The position numbers and the translations under genes were made by a program. 64,000 nucleotides of DNA. Source: DAITBA01 sp036824005. GTDB lineage: Bacteria > Pseudomonadota > Gammaproteobacteria > Burkholderiales > Rhodocyclaceae. The stretch is taken from positions 80,241 through 144,240 of the forward strand of contig DAITBA010000010.1 in the NCBI GenBank assembly GCA_036824005.1. Direction: 5' to 3'. Below the pieces are notes generated by a model. It was not told the DNA's origin and did no database searches. It worked only from the letters and a program-made list of their open reading frames with translations. The stretch's first letter is position 1; every line of letters begins with the position of its first letter. Shown piece by piece: positions 17,361 through 25,107 of the stretch.

Positions 17361-17984
17361 ATGGCGCAATTCTTCTCACTGCATGCACAGCAACCGCAGC
17401 CTCGCCTGGTGCGCCAGGCGGTGGAGATCCTTCGCGCGGGCGGCATCCTGGCCTTCCCCACCGACTCGGCCTATGCCCTCGGCTGCCAGGTGGGCAATGC
17501 CAACGCTATGGACCGCATCCGCCGCATACGGGGTGTGGACGAGCGCCATCACTTCACGCTCATGTGTCGCGACCTGTCGGAGATCGCCACCTACGCCCGG
17601 GTGGACAACACCCAATACCGCCTGCTGAAGGCGACAACACCTGGCAGTTACACATTCATCCTGGAAGCGACCAGAGAACTGCCGCGGCGCATCCTGCATC
17701 CGAAACGCAAGACCATCGGCTTGCGCGTGCCCAGCCACCCTCTGGTGCAAGCGCTGCTGGCGGAGCTTGACGAGCCGCTGCTGACCAGCACGTTGATACT
17801 GCCGGGCGAGGATCTGCCGCTGACGGATCCGGAGGAAATTCGCGAGCGGCTCGAGCACGCGGTGGATCTGGTGCTCGAAGCGGGGCCCTGCGGCCCCGAG
17901 GCGACGACGGTGATCGACCTCACCGGTGGAGCGCCGCAACTGATGCGAGCCGGTCGCGGCGCGTTGGAGCCGTTCGGTCTTTGA
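17361..17984 (+). CDS. YciO/TsaC/Sua5-type L-threonylcarbamoyladenylate synthase family protein
   Basis: The 207-residue protein carries the YrdC/Sua5 fold signatures GGILAFPTDSAYALGC near the start and RIRRIRGVDERHHFTLMC, with the TPGSYTFILEAT region in the middle. True TsaC makes threonylcarbamoyl-AMP for the t6A modification of tRNA. The sequence is closer to the YciO branch, whose role is less clear, and its position after a YciV-like gene supports YciO. The ATG at 17361 is preferred over a TTG nine bases upstream. Confidence 0.9.
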   Translation: MAQFFSLHAQQPQPRLVRQAVEILRAGGILAFPTDSAYALGCQVGNANAMDRIRRIRGVDERHHFTLMCRDLSEIATYARVDNTQYRLLKATTPGSYTFILEATRELPRRILHPKRKTIGLRVPSHPLVQALLAELDEPLLTSTLILPGEDLPLTDPEEIRERLEHAVDLVLEAGPCGPEATTVIDLTGGAPQLMRAGRGALEPFGL

Positions 17985-18045
17985 CCGGCCAGGAATGCCG
18001 CCCCGGCGCCTCTGGTAGAATCACGCATCGCCTTTTCACCCCATC

Positions 18046-18708
18046 ATGGAAGAACTCGTCGCGACGCTGGCAATCTGGGCATTGCCGGTGATCCTCGCCA
18101 TCACCTTGCATGAAGCGGCCCATGGCTACGTGGCGCGCCATTTCGGCGATCCGACGGCATATCTCGCCGGGCGGATCAGCCTCAATCCGCTGCGCCATAT
18201 CGACGCCTTCGGCACGCTCATTCTGCCGGCCATCATCCTGGCGACGAGCAGTCTGCTCGGCGGCAGTCCGATCCTCTTTGGCTGGGCCAAGCCGGTCCCG
18301 GTGGACTTCTCGCGCCTGCGCAACCCGAAGGCCGACATGCTCTGGGTTGCCGCCGCCGGTCCGGGGGCGAACCTGCTCATGGCAGCGGCGTGGGCGCTGC
18401 TGCTCAAACTGGGAATGACGATGGTGCCGGAGAACCCCTACGCGACGCCACTCATGCGCATGTCCGATGCCGGCATTCAGATCAACTCGGTGCTCATGCT
18501 CCTGAATCTGCTGCCCATTCCGCCGCTCGATGGTGGGCGCATAGCGGTGAGCCTGCTGCCGCATCATCTGGCGTGGAAGTTCGCGCGGCTGGAGCCCTTC
18601 GGCTTCCCGATTCTTCTGCTGCTTCTGTTTACGGGCCTACTCGGGGCCATTCTGTGGCCACTGCTGATCTCCTTTCGCCACCTGCTGTCTGCGGTTTTTC
18701 AGGTCTGA
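18046..18708 (+). CDS. Site-2 protease family (M50) membrane metalloprotease
   Basis: This 220-residue integral membrane protein has the zinc motif HEAAHG (HExxH) in its first helix region and the second metal site NLLPIPPLDGGR near residue 155, as in S2P/M50 peptidases. Five to six hydrophobic segments are visible. These small S2P-like proteins are common next to trpS and scpA in betaproteobacteria; their substrates are not known. A TAGAAT at 18016-18021 may be a -10 element. Confidence 0.92.
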   Translation: MEELVATLAIWALPVILAITLHEAAHGYVARHFGDPTAYLAGRISLNPLRHIDAFGTLILPAIILATSSLLGGSPILFGWAKPVPVDFSRLRNPKADMLWVAAAGPGANLLMAAAWALLLKLGMTMVPENPYATPLMRMSDAGIQINSVLMLLNLLPIPPLDGGRIAVSLLPHHLAWKFARLEPFGFPILLLLLFTGLLGAILWPLLISFRHLLSAVFQV

Positions 18709-18717
18709 TCGCACTCC

Positions 18718-19920
18718 ATGTACACGGAAAAAGTCCTTTCTGGCATGCGGCCCACCGGCCGCCTCCACCTTGGCCACTACCACGGCGTCCTGAAGAACTG
18801 GGTCAGGCTGCAGCACGAGTATCCGTGCCTGTTCTTTATTGCCGACTGGCATGCGCTGACCACCGACTACGACGAGCCGGGCAAGGTGGAAGAAAATGCC
18901 TGGGACATGATCATCGACTGGCTCGCCGCGGGTGTGGACCCGTCCATGGCGACACTGTTCATCCAGTCGCGCGTGCCGGAACATGCCGAACTGTTTCTAT
19001 TGCTGTCGATGATGGCGCCGCTGGGCTGGCTGGAGCGGGTGCCGACCTACAAGGACCAGCAGGAGAAACTCAGTCACAAGGACCTGTCCACCTACGGCTT
19101 CCTCGGCTACCCGCTGCTGCAGGCGGCGGACATCCTGATCTATCGCGCCAATCTCGTGCCGGTGGGCGAGGACCAGGTGCCGCACATCGAGTTTACCCGC
19201 GAGGTGGCGCGCCGCTTCAATCACCTGTACGGCCGCGAGGCGGGTTTTGAGGACAAGGCGCGCGAAGCTATGAAGAAGCTCGGCTCCAAACGAGCGAAAC
19301 TGTACGACGAGTTGCGCACGCGCTACCAGCAGGAGGGTGACCACGATGCACTGGAGCGGGCCCATGCACTGCTCGGCGAGGCGCAGAACCTATCCCTGGG
19401 CGATCGCGAGCGACTGTTTGGCTTTCTCGAAGGACAGGCAAAGATGATTCTGGTCGAGCCGGGCGCACTGCTCACCGAAGCCGCGCGCATGCCTGGTCTC
19501 GATGGCCAGAAGATGTCCAAGTCCTACGCCAACACCATCACCCTGCGCGAGGACGCGGAATCGGTGCGTAAGAAGATCCGCACCATGCAGACCGATCCGG
19601 CGCGCGTGCGGCGCTCCGACCCCGGTGACCCCGAGAAGTGCCCGGTGTGGCAGTTCCACCTAATTTACTCCGACGACGCCGTCAAACAGTGGGCCGACAA
19701 GGGCTGCCGCAGCGCCGGCATCGGCTGCCTGGAATGCAAACAGCCGGTTATCGATGCCGTGCTCAAGGAGCAGGAGCCCATGCACGAGCGTGCCCAGACC
19801 TATCTGGACGATCCGACGCTGGTGCGCAGCATCATCGCCGACGGTTGCGAGGCGGCGCGCAAGCTCGCCCAGGAAACCATGCGCGACGTGCGCGAGGCGA
19901 TGGGCCTGAACTACAGCTAA
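18718..19920 (+). CDS. trpS: Tryptophan--tRNA ligase
   Basis: The 400-residue class I aminoacyl-tRNA synthetase has the HIGH-type motif GRLHLGHYHG and the KMSKS motif GQKMSKSYAN. It charges tRNA(Trp) in the cytoplasm. At 400 residues it is longer than E. coli TrpS (334) because of an insertion around residues 170-250, a form frequent in betaproteobacteria and xanthomonads. It starts nine bases after the M50 protease stop and is probably co-transcribed with it. Confidence 0.97.
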   Translation: MYTEKVLSGMRPTGRLHLGHYHGVLKNWVRLQHEYPCLFFIADWHALTTDYDEPGKVEENAWDMIIDWLAAGVDPSMATLFIQSRVPEHAELFLLLSMMAPLGWLERVPTYKDQQEKLSHKDLSTYGFLGYPLLQAADILIYRANLVPVGEDQVPHIEFTREVARRFNHLYGREAGFEDKAREAMKKLGSKRAKLYDELRTRYQQEGDHDALERAHALLGEAQNLSLGDRERLFGFLEGQAKMILVEPGALLTEAARMPGLDGQKMSKSYANTITLREDAESVRKKIRTMQTDPARVRRSDPGDPEKCPVWQFHLIYSDDAVKQWADKGCRSAGIGCLECKQPVIDAVLKEQEPMHERAQTYLDDPTLVRSIIADGCEAARKLAQETMRDVREAMGLNYS

Positions 19921-19934
19921 AGCGACGCGGGACG

Positions 19935-20426
19935 ATGCCGCAAAAACGTCAGGACGCAGTCGCGCAGGCCGAGTTGGAAGGGAAGCTGCTCGCCGCCATC
20001 CACGAAATCTTCGCTGAACGCATCCCCTTCAACAAGGTGCTCGGCCTGGAAGTGACCTCGCTGCATCACGCCAATCCGACCATCCGTTTCGAGATGCGCG
20101 AGCAGCTGGTGGGCAACTTCCTGCGCGGCATTCTCCATGGCGGCGTCATTTCCTCGGCGCTCGACGTGACGGGCGGATTAGTGGCTTTTCTCGGTCTGCA
20201 GCAGAAGCTCAAGGACGAGGCGCTGCAGGCGCGCATCGAGCGCTTTGCCCGCGTCGGTACCATCGATATTCGCATCGACTACCTGCGCCCGGGCATCGGC
20301 CGTTGGTTCGAGGCACGCGGTCTTCCACTGCGCACCGGCAACAAGGTGGCGGTGGCGCGCATGGAACTTTTCAACGACACCGGCGAGCTGATCGCAGTCG
20401 GCACCGGCGCGTACACCATCTCGTGA
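19935..20426 (+). CDS. Hotdog-fold acyl-CoA thioesterase family protein (YigI-like)
   Basis: This 163-residue protein has the hotdog core VGNFLRGILHGGVISSALD followed by the strand TIDIRIDYLRPG, close to E. coli YigI and the PaaI-type thioesterases that hydrolyse acyl-CoA. The ATG at 19935 was chosen because the sequence upstream overlaps trpS and is not protein-like. It lies between trpS and scpA; the stop is one base before the scpA ATG, so it is in the same transcription unit. Confidence 0.85.
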   Translation: MPQKRQDAVAQAELEGKLLAAIHEIFAERIPFNKVLGLEVTSLHHANPTIRFEMREQLVGNFLRGILHGGVISSALDVTGGLVAFLGLQQKLKDEALQARIERFARVGTIDIRIDYLRPGIGRWFEARGLPLRTGNKVAVARMELFNDTGELIAVGTGAYTIS

Positions 20427-20427
20427 C

Positions 20428-21228
20428 ATGACAACAGTTTCCGGTCACGTCGCCAAGCTCTACGGCGAGCCCCTCGCCGAGCTGCCCAAGGACCTGTATA
20501 TTCCACCCGATGCGCTGGAGGTATTCCTCGAGGCGTTCGAGGGCCCGCTCGATCTGCTGCTCTATCTGATCCGCAAGGCCAACATCAATATCCTGGACAT
20601 TCCCATGGCGCCGCTCACGGCGCAGTATCTGGAGTATGTCGAGGCGATGCGCCGGCGCAATCTCGAACTGGCGGCGGAATACCTGCTGATGGCTGCCATG
20701 CTTCTGGAGATCAAGTCGCGCATGCTGCTGCCGCGACCGCGCAAAGTCGATGAAGAGGAAGCGGATCCGCGCGCCGAGCTGGTGCGACGCCTGATCGAGT
20801 ACGAGCGCATGAAGCTCGCTGCAGCCAAGCTCGACGCCTTGCCTCGGGCGCTGCGCGATTACGAATGGGTCACCGTATGCATTGCCGACAAGGTGGCGCA
20901 GCGCCAGCCCCTGGTGAGCCTGCACGACCTGCAGGCCGCATGGCTGACATTGATGAGGCAGGCCAAGGTCATGCAACACCATCGGATCAAGAAGGAAGAG
21001 CTGTCGGTACGCGAGCACATGAGCATGATCTTGCGCCGCTTGCAGACGGCCGGCTATGTCCGCTTTCAGGATCTGTTCGATGTTGCTGCCGGTGTGGCCA
21101 GCCTGGTAGTAAACTTCCTGGCCATGCTGGAACTGGTAAGGGAGGGAATGATAGAAATGACGCAGCGCGAAGTGTTTGCGCCCATCTACGTCAAGCTGGC
21201 TGAGGCGGGGCCCCATGCAGCCGAATGA
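20428..21228 (+). CDS. scpA: Segregation and condensation protein A
   Basis: This 266-residue kleisin subunit of the Smc-ScpAB condensin has the family core FEGPLDLLLYLIRKANINILDIP near residue 35 and LLEIKSRMLLP near residue 95, ending in a winged-helix segment. It bridges Smc heads with ScpB during chromosome segregation. It overlaps scpB by 14 bases. Confidence 0.96.
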   Translation: MTTVSGHVAKLYGEPLAELPKDLYIPPDALEVFLEAFEGPLDLLLYLIRKANINILDIPMAPLTAQYLEYVEAMRRRNLELAAEYLLMAAMLLEIKSRMLLPRPRKVDEEEADPRAELVRRLIEYERMKLAAAKLDALPRALRDYEWVTVCIADKVAQRQPLVSLHDLQAAWLTLMRQAKVMQHHRIKKEELSVREHMSMILRRLQTAGYVRFQDLFDVAAGVASLVVNFLAMLELVREGMIEMTQREVFAPIYVKLAEAGPHAAE

Positions 21229-21946
21229 TCAGATTCGGCCGGACGAGCCCCAGGCAGAAGAGCCGCCGAGCGCGCAGCAGCGGCCCGAGGCCGTGGTGCT
21301 CGAACTGCGACCGGACCATCCGGCGCAGGACGACGAAGGCGCCGAGCCGGTCGCGGCGGACGTACCGCCGTCTGCTGAGATGGCCGAAGTCGCGGGGATG
21401 TCGCTCGCCCAAATCAAGATCGTACTTGAGGCGGCACTGCTCGCCGCTGCCGAGCCCATGTCGCTGGCGGAGTTGCGCAGGCTGTTCGATCGGGACCCGG
21501 GCAACGAAACGCTGCGCGTGCTGCTCGACGAGTTGCGTGCCGACTGGAACGGGCGCGGTGTCGAACTGGTGCAGCTTGCTTCGGGTTGGCGTTTTCAGAC
21601 TCGTGCGGAATATCAGATTTATCTCGACCGCCTGAAGAACGAAAAGCCGCTGCGCTATTCGCGCGCAGTGCTGGAGACCCTGGCCATCATCGCCTACCGG
21701 CAGCCGGTGACGCGCGGCGACATCGAAGACGTCCGCGGCGTGGTCGTGTCGGCTAACGTTCTCAAGACATTGGAATCGCGCGGCTGGATCGACACCGTCG
21801 GCCATCGCGATGCGCCAGGCCGTCCGGCGTTGTACGCCACGACGCGCCGCTTCCTCGACGATCTCGGCCTGAGAAGCCTGTCGGAGCTGCCGCCGCTGAC
21901 GGAGATCGAGAAAGTGATGGACCTTGCCGATGCCGCGCAAACCTAG
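21215..21946 (+). CDS. scpB: Segregation and condensation protein B
   Basis: The 243-residue protein has an acidic, proline-rich N-terminal extension of about 60 residues, then two winged-helix domains with the family motif LETLAIIAYRQPVTRGDIEDVRGV. It dimerises and binds ScpA in the condensin complex. The ATG at 21215 lies inside scpA. Its end overlaps rluB by 17 bases. Confidence 0.95.
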   Translation: MQPNDQIRPDEPQAEEPPSAQQRPEAVVLELRPDHPAQDDEGAEPVAADVPPSAEMAEVAGMSLAQIKIVLEAALLAAAEPMSLAELRRLFDRDPGNETLRVLLDELRADWNGRGVELVQLASGWRFQTRAEYQIYLDRLKNEKPLRYSRAVLETLAIIAYRQPVTRGDIEDVRGVVVSANVLKTLESRGWIDTVGHRDAPGRPALYATTRRFLDDLGLRSLSELPPLTEIEKVMDLADAAQT

Positions 21947-22994
21947 GAACGAGAACACGGCCGACGGGCCTGGCGGTGCGGATCGCGTTCGCGATCGCGA
22001 GGACGCGGTCATCGGCGGATCACGCGCTGGCGGGCGCCCGAAGAAGGCGCGTTCCGGCGGCGGCGCTGCGAATCAGCGGCACCGCGGCGGGCAGGACGCA
22101 AGGGGTGGCTTCTCGCCCACGGGCGGTGGCAACGTGGCGGCGGCGGCAAAGAACCGGCGCGGCGGAAAGGCCGGGCACATCGACGTTGCCGGCGGATCGC
22201 AAAAGCTGCACAAGATCCTGGCTCAGGCGGGACTCGGCTCGCGGCGCGAGCTTGAGGAGTGGATCGTTGCCGGGCGGATCAGTGTCAATAGTAAGCCCGC
22301 TCACATTGGCCAGCGTGTGGGGCCGAAGGACCAGGTGCGGGTCAATGGCCGGCTCGTCCAGCTGCGCTTCGCGACGCGCCTGCCGCGGGTGCTGCTCTAC
22401 CACAAGCCCGAGGGGGAGATCGTCAGTCGCGACGATCCCCAAGGCAGACCGACCGTGTTCGAACGACTGCCGCGGGTAAGCGGCGGACGCTGGATCGCCG
22501 TCGGCCGCCTCGATTTCAACACCGGCGGACTGCTGCTTTTCACCACCAACGGCGAGCTGGCCAATCGCCTCATGCATCCGCGCCAGAATCTCGAGCGGGA
22601 GTATGCGGTGCGGATCATGGGCGAGATCTCCGAGGAACAGAGACACGATCTTACCCACGGCATCAAGCTTGACGACGGCATCGCCCGGTTCAACTCGCTG
22701 ACGGAAGAGGGTGGCGAAGGCGCCAACCGCTGGTACCGCGTCACCATCGGCGAGGGGCGCAACCGCGAAGTGCGCCGCATGTTCGAGTCGATGGGGCTGA
22801 TGGTGAGCCGGCTCACGCGCGTGCGCTACGGTCCGATTTCGCTGCCGCCACGACTGAAGCGAGGCATGGTTGCCGAACTGACGCAGGACGAGGTGGAGAA
22901 GCTCATGCGGTTCGTAGCGCCGGCAGGACAACGCCGCCCGCCCTCCCAAAAAGTTGAGCAGGCACGCCCGCGGAGGGACGACAAAGGACGCTAG
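21930..22994 (+). CDS. rluB: 23S rRNA pseudouridine(2605) synthase
   Basis: This 354-residue protein has a basic Gly/Arg-rich N-terminal tail (about 80 residues), an S4 RNA-binding domain starting KLHKILAQAGLGSRRELEEW, and an RsuA/RluB catalytic domain with the catalytic aspartate in VGRLDFNTGGLLLFTTNGE. It converts U2605 of 23S rRNA to pseudouridine. I use the ATG at 21930; a TTG at 21924 is also in frame. The long disordered N-terminus is common in betaproteobacterial RluB. Confidence 0.95.
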   Translation: MPRKPRNENTADGPGGADRVRDREDAVIGGSRAGGRPKKARSGGGAANQRHRGGQDARGGFSPTGGGNVAAAAKNRRGGKAGHIDVAGGSQKLHKILAQAGLGSRRELEEWIVAGRISVNSKPAHIGQRVGPKDQVRVNGRLVQLRFATRLPRVLLYHKPEGEIVSRDDPQGRPTVFERLPRVSGGRWIAVGRLDFNTGGLLLFTTNGELANRLMHPRQNLEREYAVRIMGEISEEQRHDLTHGIKLDDGIARFNSLTEEGGEGANRWYRVTIGEGRNREVRRMFESMGLMVSRLTRVRYGPISLPPRLKRGMVAELTQDEVEKLMRFVAPAGQRRPPSQKVEQARPRRDDKGR

Positions 22995-23028
22995 CATTCG
23001 GCAGCCGGGCGGGATGCGCAGAAACAGT

Positions 23029-23057
23029 TTGTTCGATGCGGTCGGGCTTGATATAAT
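23029..23057 (+). promoter_or_regulatory. Promoter of the rimP-nusA-infB operon
   Basis: TTGTTC (23029-23034) and a perfect TATAAT (23052-23057) are separated by 17 bases, placing the transcription start near 23064, about 90 bases before rimP. Confidence 0.75.
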
Positions 23058-23063
23058 TCACGT

Positions 23064-23140
23064 TTTGTTGGGAAGGCACCGCCTCAGGCCGGCTTGCGGT
23101 CTGATAAGAAAGACAATGGGCGTTTCGCCCATTTTTTATT
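23064..23140 (+). promoter_or_regulatory. rimP leader with intrinsic terminator (attenuator-like)
   Basis: The predicted leader ends in the hairpin AATGGGCG-TTT-CGCCCATT (23115-23133) followed by TTTTATTTG, only about 13 bases before the rimP ATG. A strong terminator inside the 5' leader of an essential operon suggests conditional read-through. Rfam describes a rimP-leader element of this kind upstream of rimP-nusA-infB; I have not been able to align this copy to it. Confidence 0.65.
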
Positions 23141-23152
23141 TGTGGCACGACC

Positions 23153-23590
23153 ATGGAGCTGGCACGCATCGTCGAACAGGCAGTCAATGGCCTTGGATAC
23201 GAGCTCGTCGATTTCGAGACGAGCCCGCGCGGTCGACTGCTGCGCGTGTTCATCGAGCCATCCGATCACGGCAAGGGCGTGACGATCGACGACTGCACCG
23301 TCGTCAGCAATCACCTCACGCGGCTGTTCGCCGTGGAAAACGTGGACTACGAGCGTCTCGAGGTTTCCTCGCCGGGGCTGGACCGGCTGTTGAAGCGGCC
23401 TGCGGATTTCGCGCGCTTCGCCGGCCAGGATGCGCAAGTGCGCTTGCGCGTGCCGATCAACGGACAGCGCAACTTCACCGGTGTGCTCGCCGGAGTGGAG
23501 GGGGAGACGTTGAAGCTGCAAAGCGGCGACGCCACGATGAGTTTCGATCTGGCCCAGGTGGAGAAGGCCCGCCTCGTGCCGAGGTTTTGA
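23153..23590 (+). CDS. rimP: Ribosome maturation factor RimP
   Basis: The 145-residue protein shows the RimP pattern: GYELVDFETSPRGRLLRVFIEP near the start, VEVSSPGLDRLL in the middle (here LEVSSPGLDRLL) and a C-terminal SH3-like domain. It helps assemble the 30S subunit by promoting uS12 binding. It is the first gene of the operon rimP-nusA-infB-rbfA-truB. Confidence 0.96.
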   Translation: MELARIVEQAVNGLGYELVDFETSPRGRLLRVFIEPSDHGKGVTIDDCTVVSNHLTRLFAVENVDYERLEVSSPGLDRLLKRPADFARFAGQDAQVRLRVPINGQRNFTGVLAGVEGETLKLQSGDATMSFDLAQVEKARLVPRF

Positions 23591-23618
23591 AGAATCGGAG
23601 ATTGTTGGAGACTGCTTG

Positions 23619-25091
23619 ATGAGTCGTGAGATCTTGTTGCTGGTGGACGCGCTGGCGCGCGAGAAGAACGTGGCCAAGGATATCGTCTTCGCCGCGCTGG
23701 AATCCGCCTTGGCCTCGGCGACCAAGAAGCGCATCAACGATGACGCCGACGTGCGCGTGGCGATCGATCGCAACAGCGGCGAGTACGAGTCGTTCCGGCG
23801 CTGGCATGTCGTGGCCGACGAGCTGGTCGAGAATGACGAGGCCGAGATCGGGCTGACCGACGCCCAGACTCAGGTGTCCGACGTGCAGCTGGACGAGTAC
23901 ATCGAGGAGCCGCTGGAGCCGATCGAGTTCGGGCGCATCGGCGCCCAGGCTGCCAAGCAGGTGATCCTGCAAAAAATCCGCGATGCCGAGCGCGAGCAGG
24001 TGCTGAACGACTTCCTCGATCGCAAGGAACATCTCGTGACCGGCGCCATCAAGCGCATGGAGCGGGGCAATGCCATCATCGAGGCAGGTCGCATCGAGGC
24101 GTTGCTGCCGCGCGATCAGATGATTCCGAAGGAGAACCTGCGCGTCGGCGATCGCGTTCGGGCCTACCTGCTGCGCGTGGAGCGCGGCGGGCGCGGGCCG
24201 CAGCTCATTCTGTCGCGCACCGCGCCGGAGTTCATCATCAAACTGTTCGAGCTGGAGGTGCCGGAGATCGAGGACGGCCTGCTGGAGATCAAGTCCGCTG
24301 CTCGCGATCCGGGCGTGCGGGCGAAAATCGCCGTGAAGTCCAACGATCAGCGGGTGGACCCGATCGGCACCTGCGTCGGCATGCGCGGCTCGCGCGTCCA
24401 GGCGGTGACCAACGAGCTTGCCGGCGAACGCGTCGATATCGTTCTGTGGTCGGCCGATCCGGCCCAGTTCGTCATCGGTGCGCTGGCCCCCGCCGAAGTG
24501 AGCAGCATCGTCGTCGACGAGGACAGGCACAGTATGGACGTGGTGATCGACGAAGACAATCTCGCCATCGCCATTGGCCGCGCCGGCCAGAACGTACGCC
24601 TGGCCTCGGAACTTACCGGCTGGACGATCAATCTGATGACGGTCGAAGAGTCGCAGCGCAAGGCCGAGGAGGAATCGGCCTTGATCCGGCAGCTGTTCAT
24701 GGACAAGCTCGATGTGGACCAGGAGGTTGCTGACATTCTCATTCAGGAGGGTTTCTCGACCCTGGAGGAGATTGCCTACGTGCCCATCGGCGAGATGCTG
24801 GAGATCGACGCCTTCGACGAGGAGACGGTCAACGAGCTGCGCAACCGCGCGCGCAATGTGCTGCTGACCGAGGCAATCGTGGACGAAGAGCAGCTGGAGA
24901 ACGTGTCCGAGGATCTTCTCACCCTGGACGGAATGGACAAACCGCTGGCGGCGAAACTTGCCCGCGCCAACGTGCGCTCGCGCGACGATCTGGCCGATCT
25001 GGCGGTGGACGAGCTGGTTGAAATGACAGGTATCGAGGCGGAACGTGCCACGAACCTGATTACCACGGCCCGCGCACACTGGTTCCAATAA
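23619..25091 (+). CDS. nusA: Transcription termination/antitermination protein NusA
   Basis: This 490-residue protein starts MSREILLLVDALAREKNV and has the N-terminal RNA polymerase-binding domain, an S1 domain (about 135-200), two KH domains (GTCVGMRGSRVQ and AIGRAGQNVRLASELTGW), and two C-terminal acidic repeat domains (around residues 370-420 and 430-490). It modulates pausing, termination and antitermination. Presence of both acidic repeats matches the proteobacterial form. Confidence 0.98.
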   Translation: MSREILLLVDALAREKNVAKDIVFAALESALASATKKRINDDADVRVAIDRNSGEYESFRRWHVVADELVENDEAEIGLTDAQTQVSDVQLDEYIEEPLEPIEFGRIGAQAAKQVILQKIRDAEREQVLNDFLDRKEHLVTGAIKRMERGNAIIEAGRIEALLPRDQMIPKENLRVGDRVRAYLLRVERGGRGPQLILSRTAPEFIIKLFELEVPEIEDGLLEIKSAARDPGVRAKIAVKSNDQRVDPIGTCVGMRGSRVQAVTNELAGERVDIVLWSADPAQFVIGALAPAEVSSIVVDEDRHSMDVVIDEDNLAIAIGRAGQNVRLASELTGWTINLMTVEESQRKAEEESALIRQLFMDKLDVDQEVADILIQEGFSTLEEIAYVPIGEMLEIDAFDEETVNELRNRARNVLLTEAIVDEEQLENVSEDLLTLDGMDKPLAAKLARANVRSRDDLADLAVDELVEMTGIEAERATNLITTARAHWFQ

Positions 25092-25107
25092 TAGCGGGGA
25101 TCACTAC

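Noticed and set aside
23475..25088. A 537-residue minus-strand frame
   Set aside because: Antisense to nusA; no recognisable domain.
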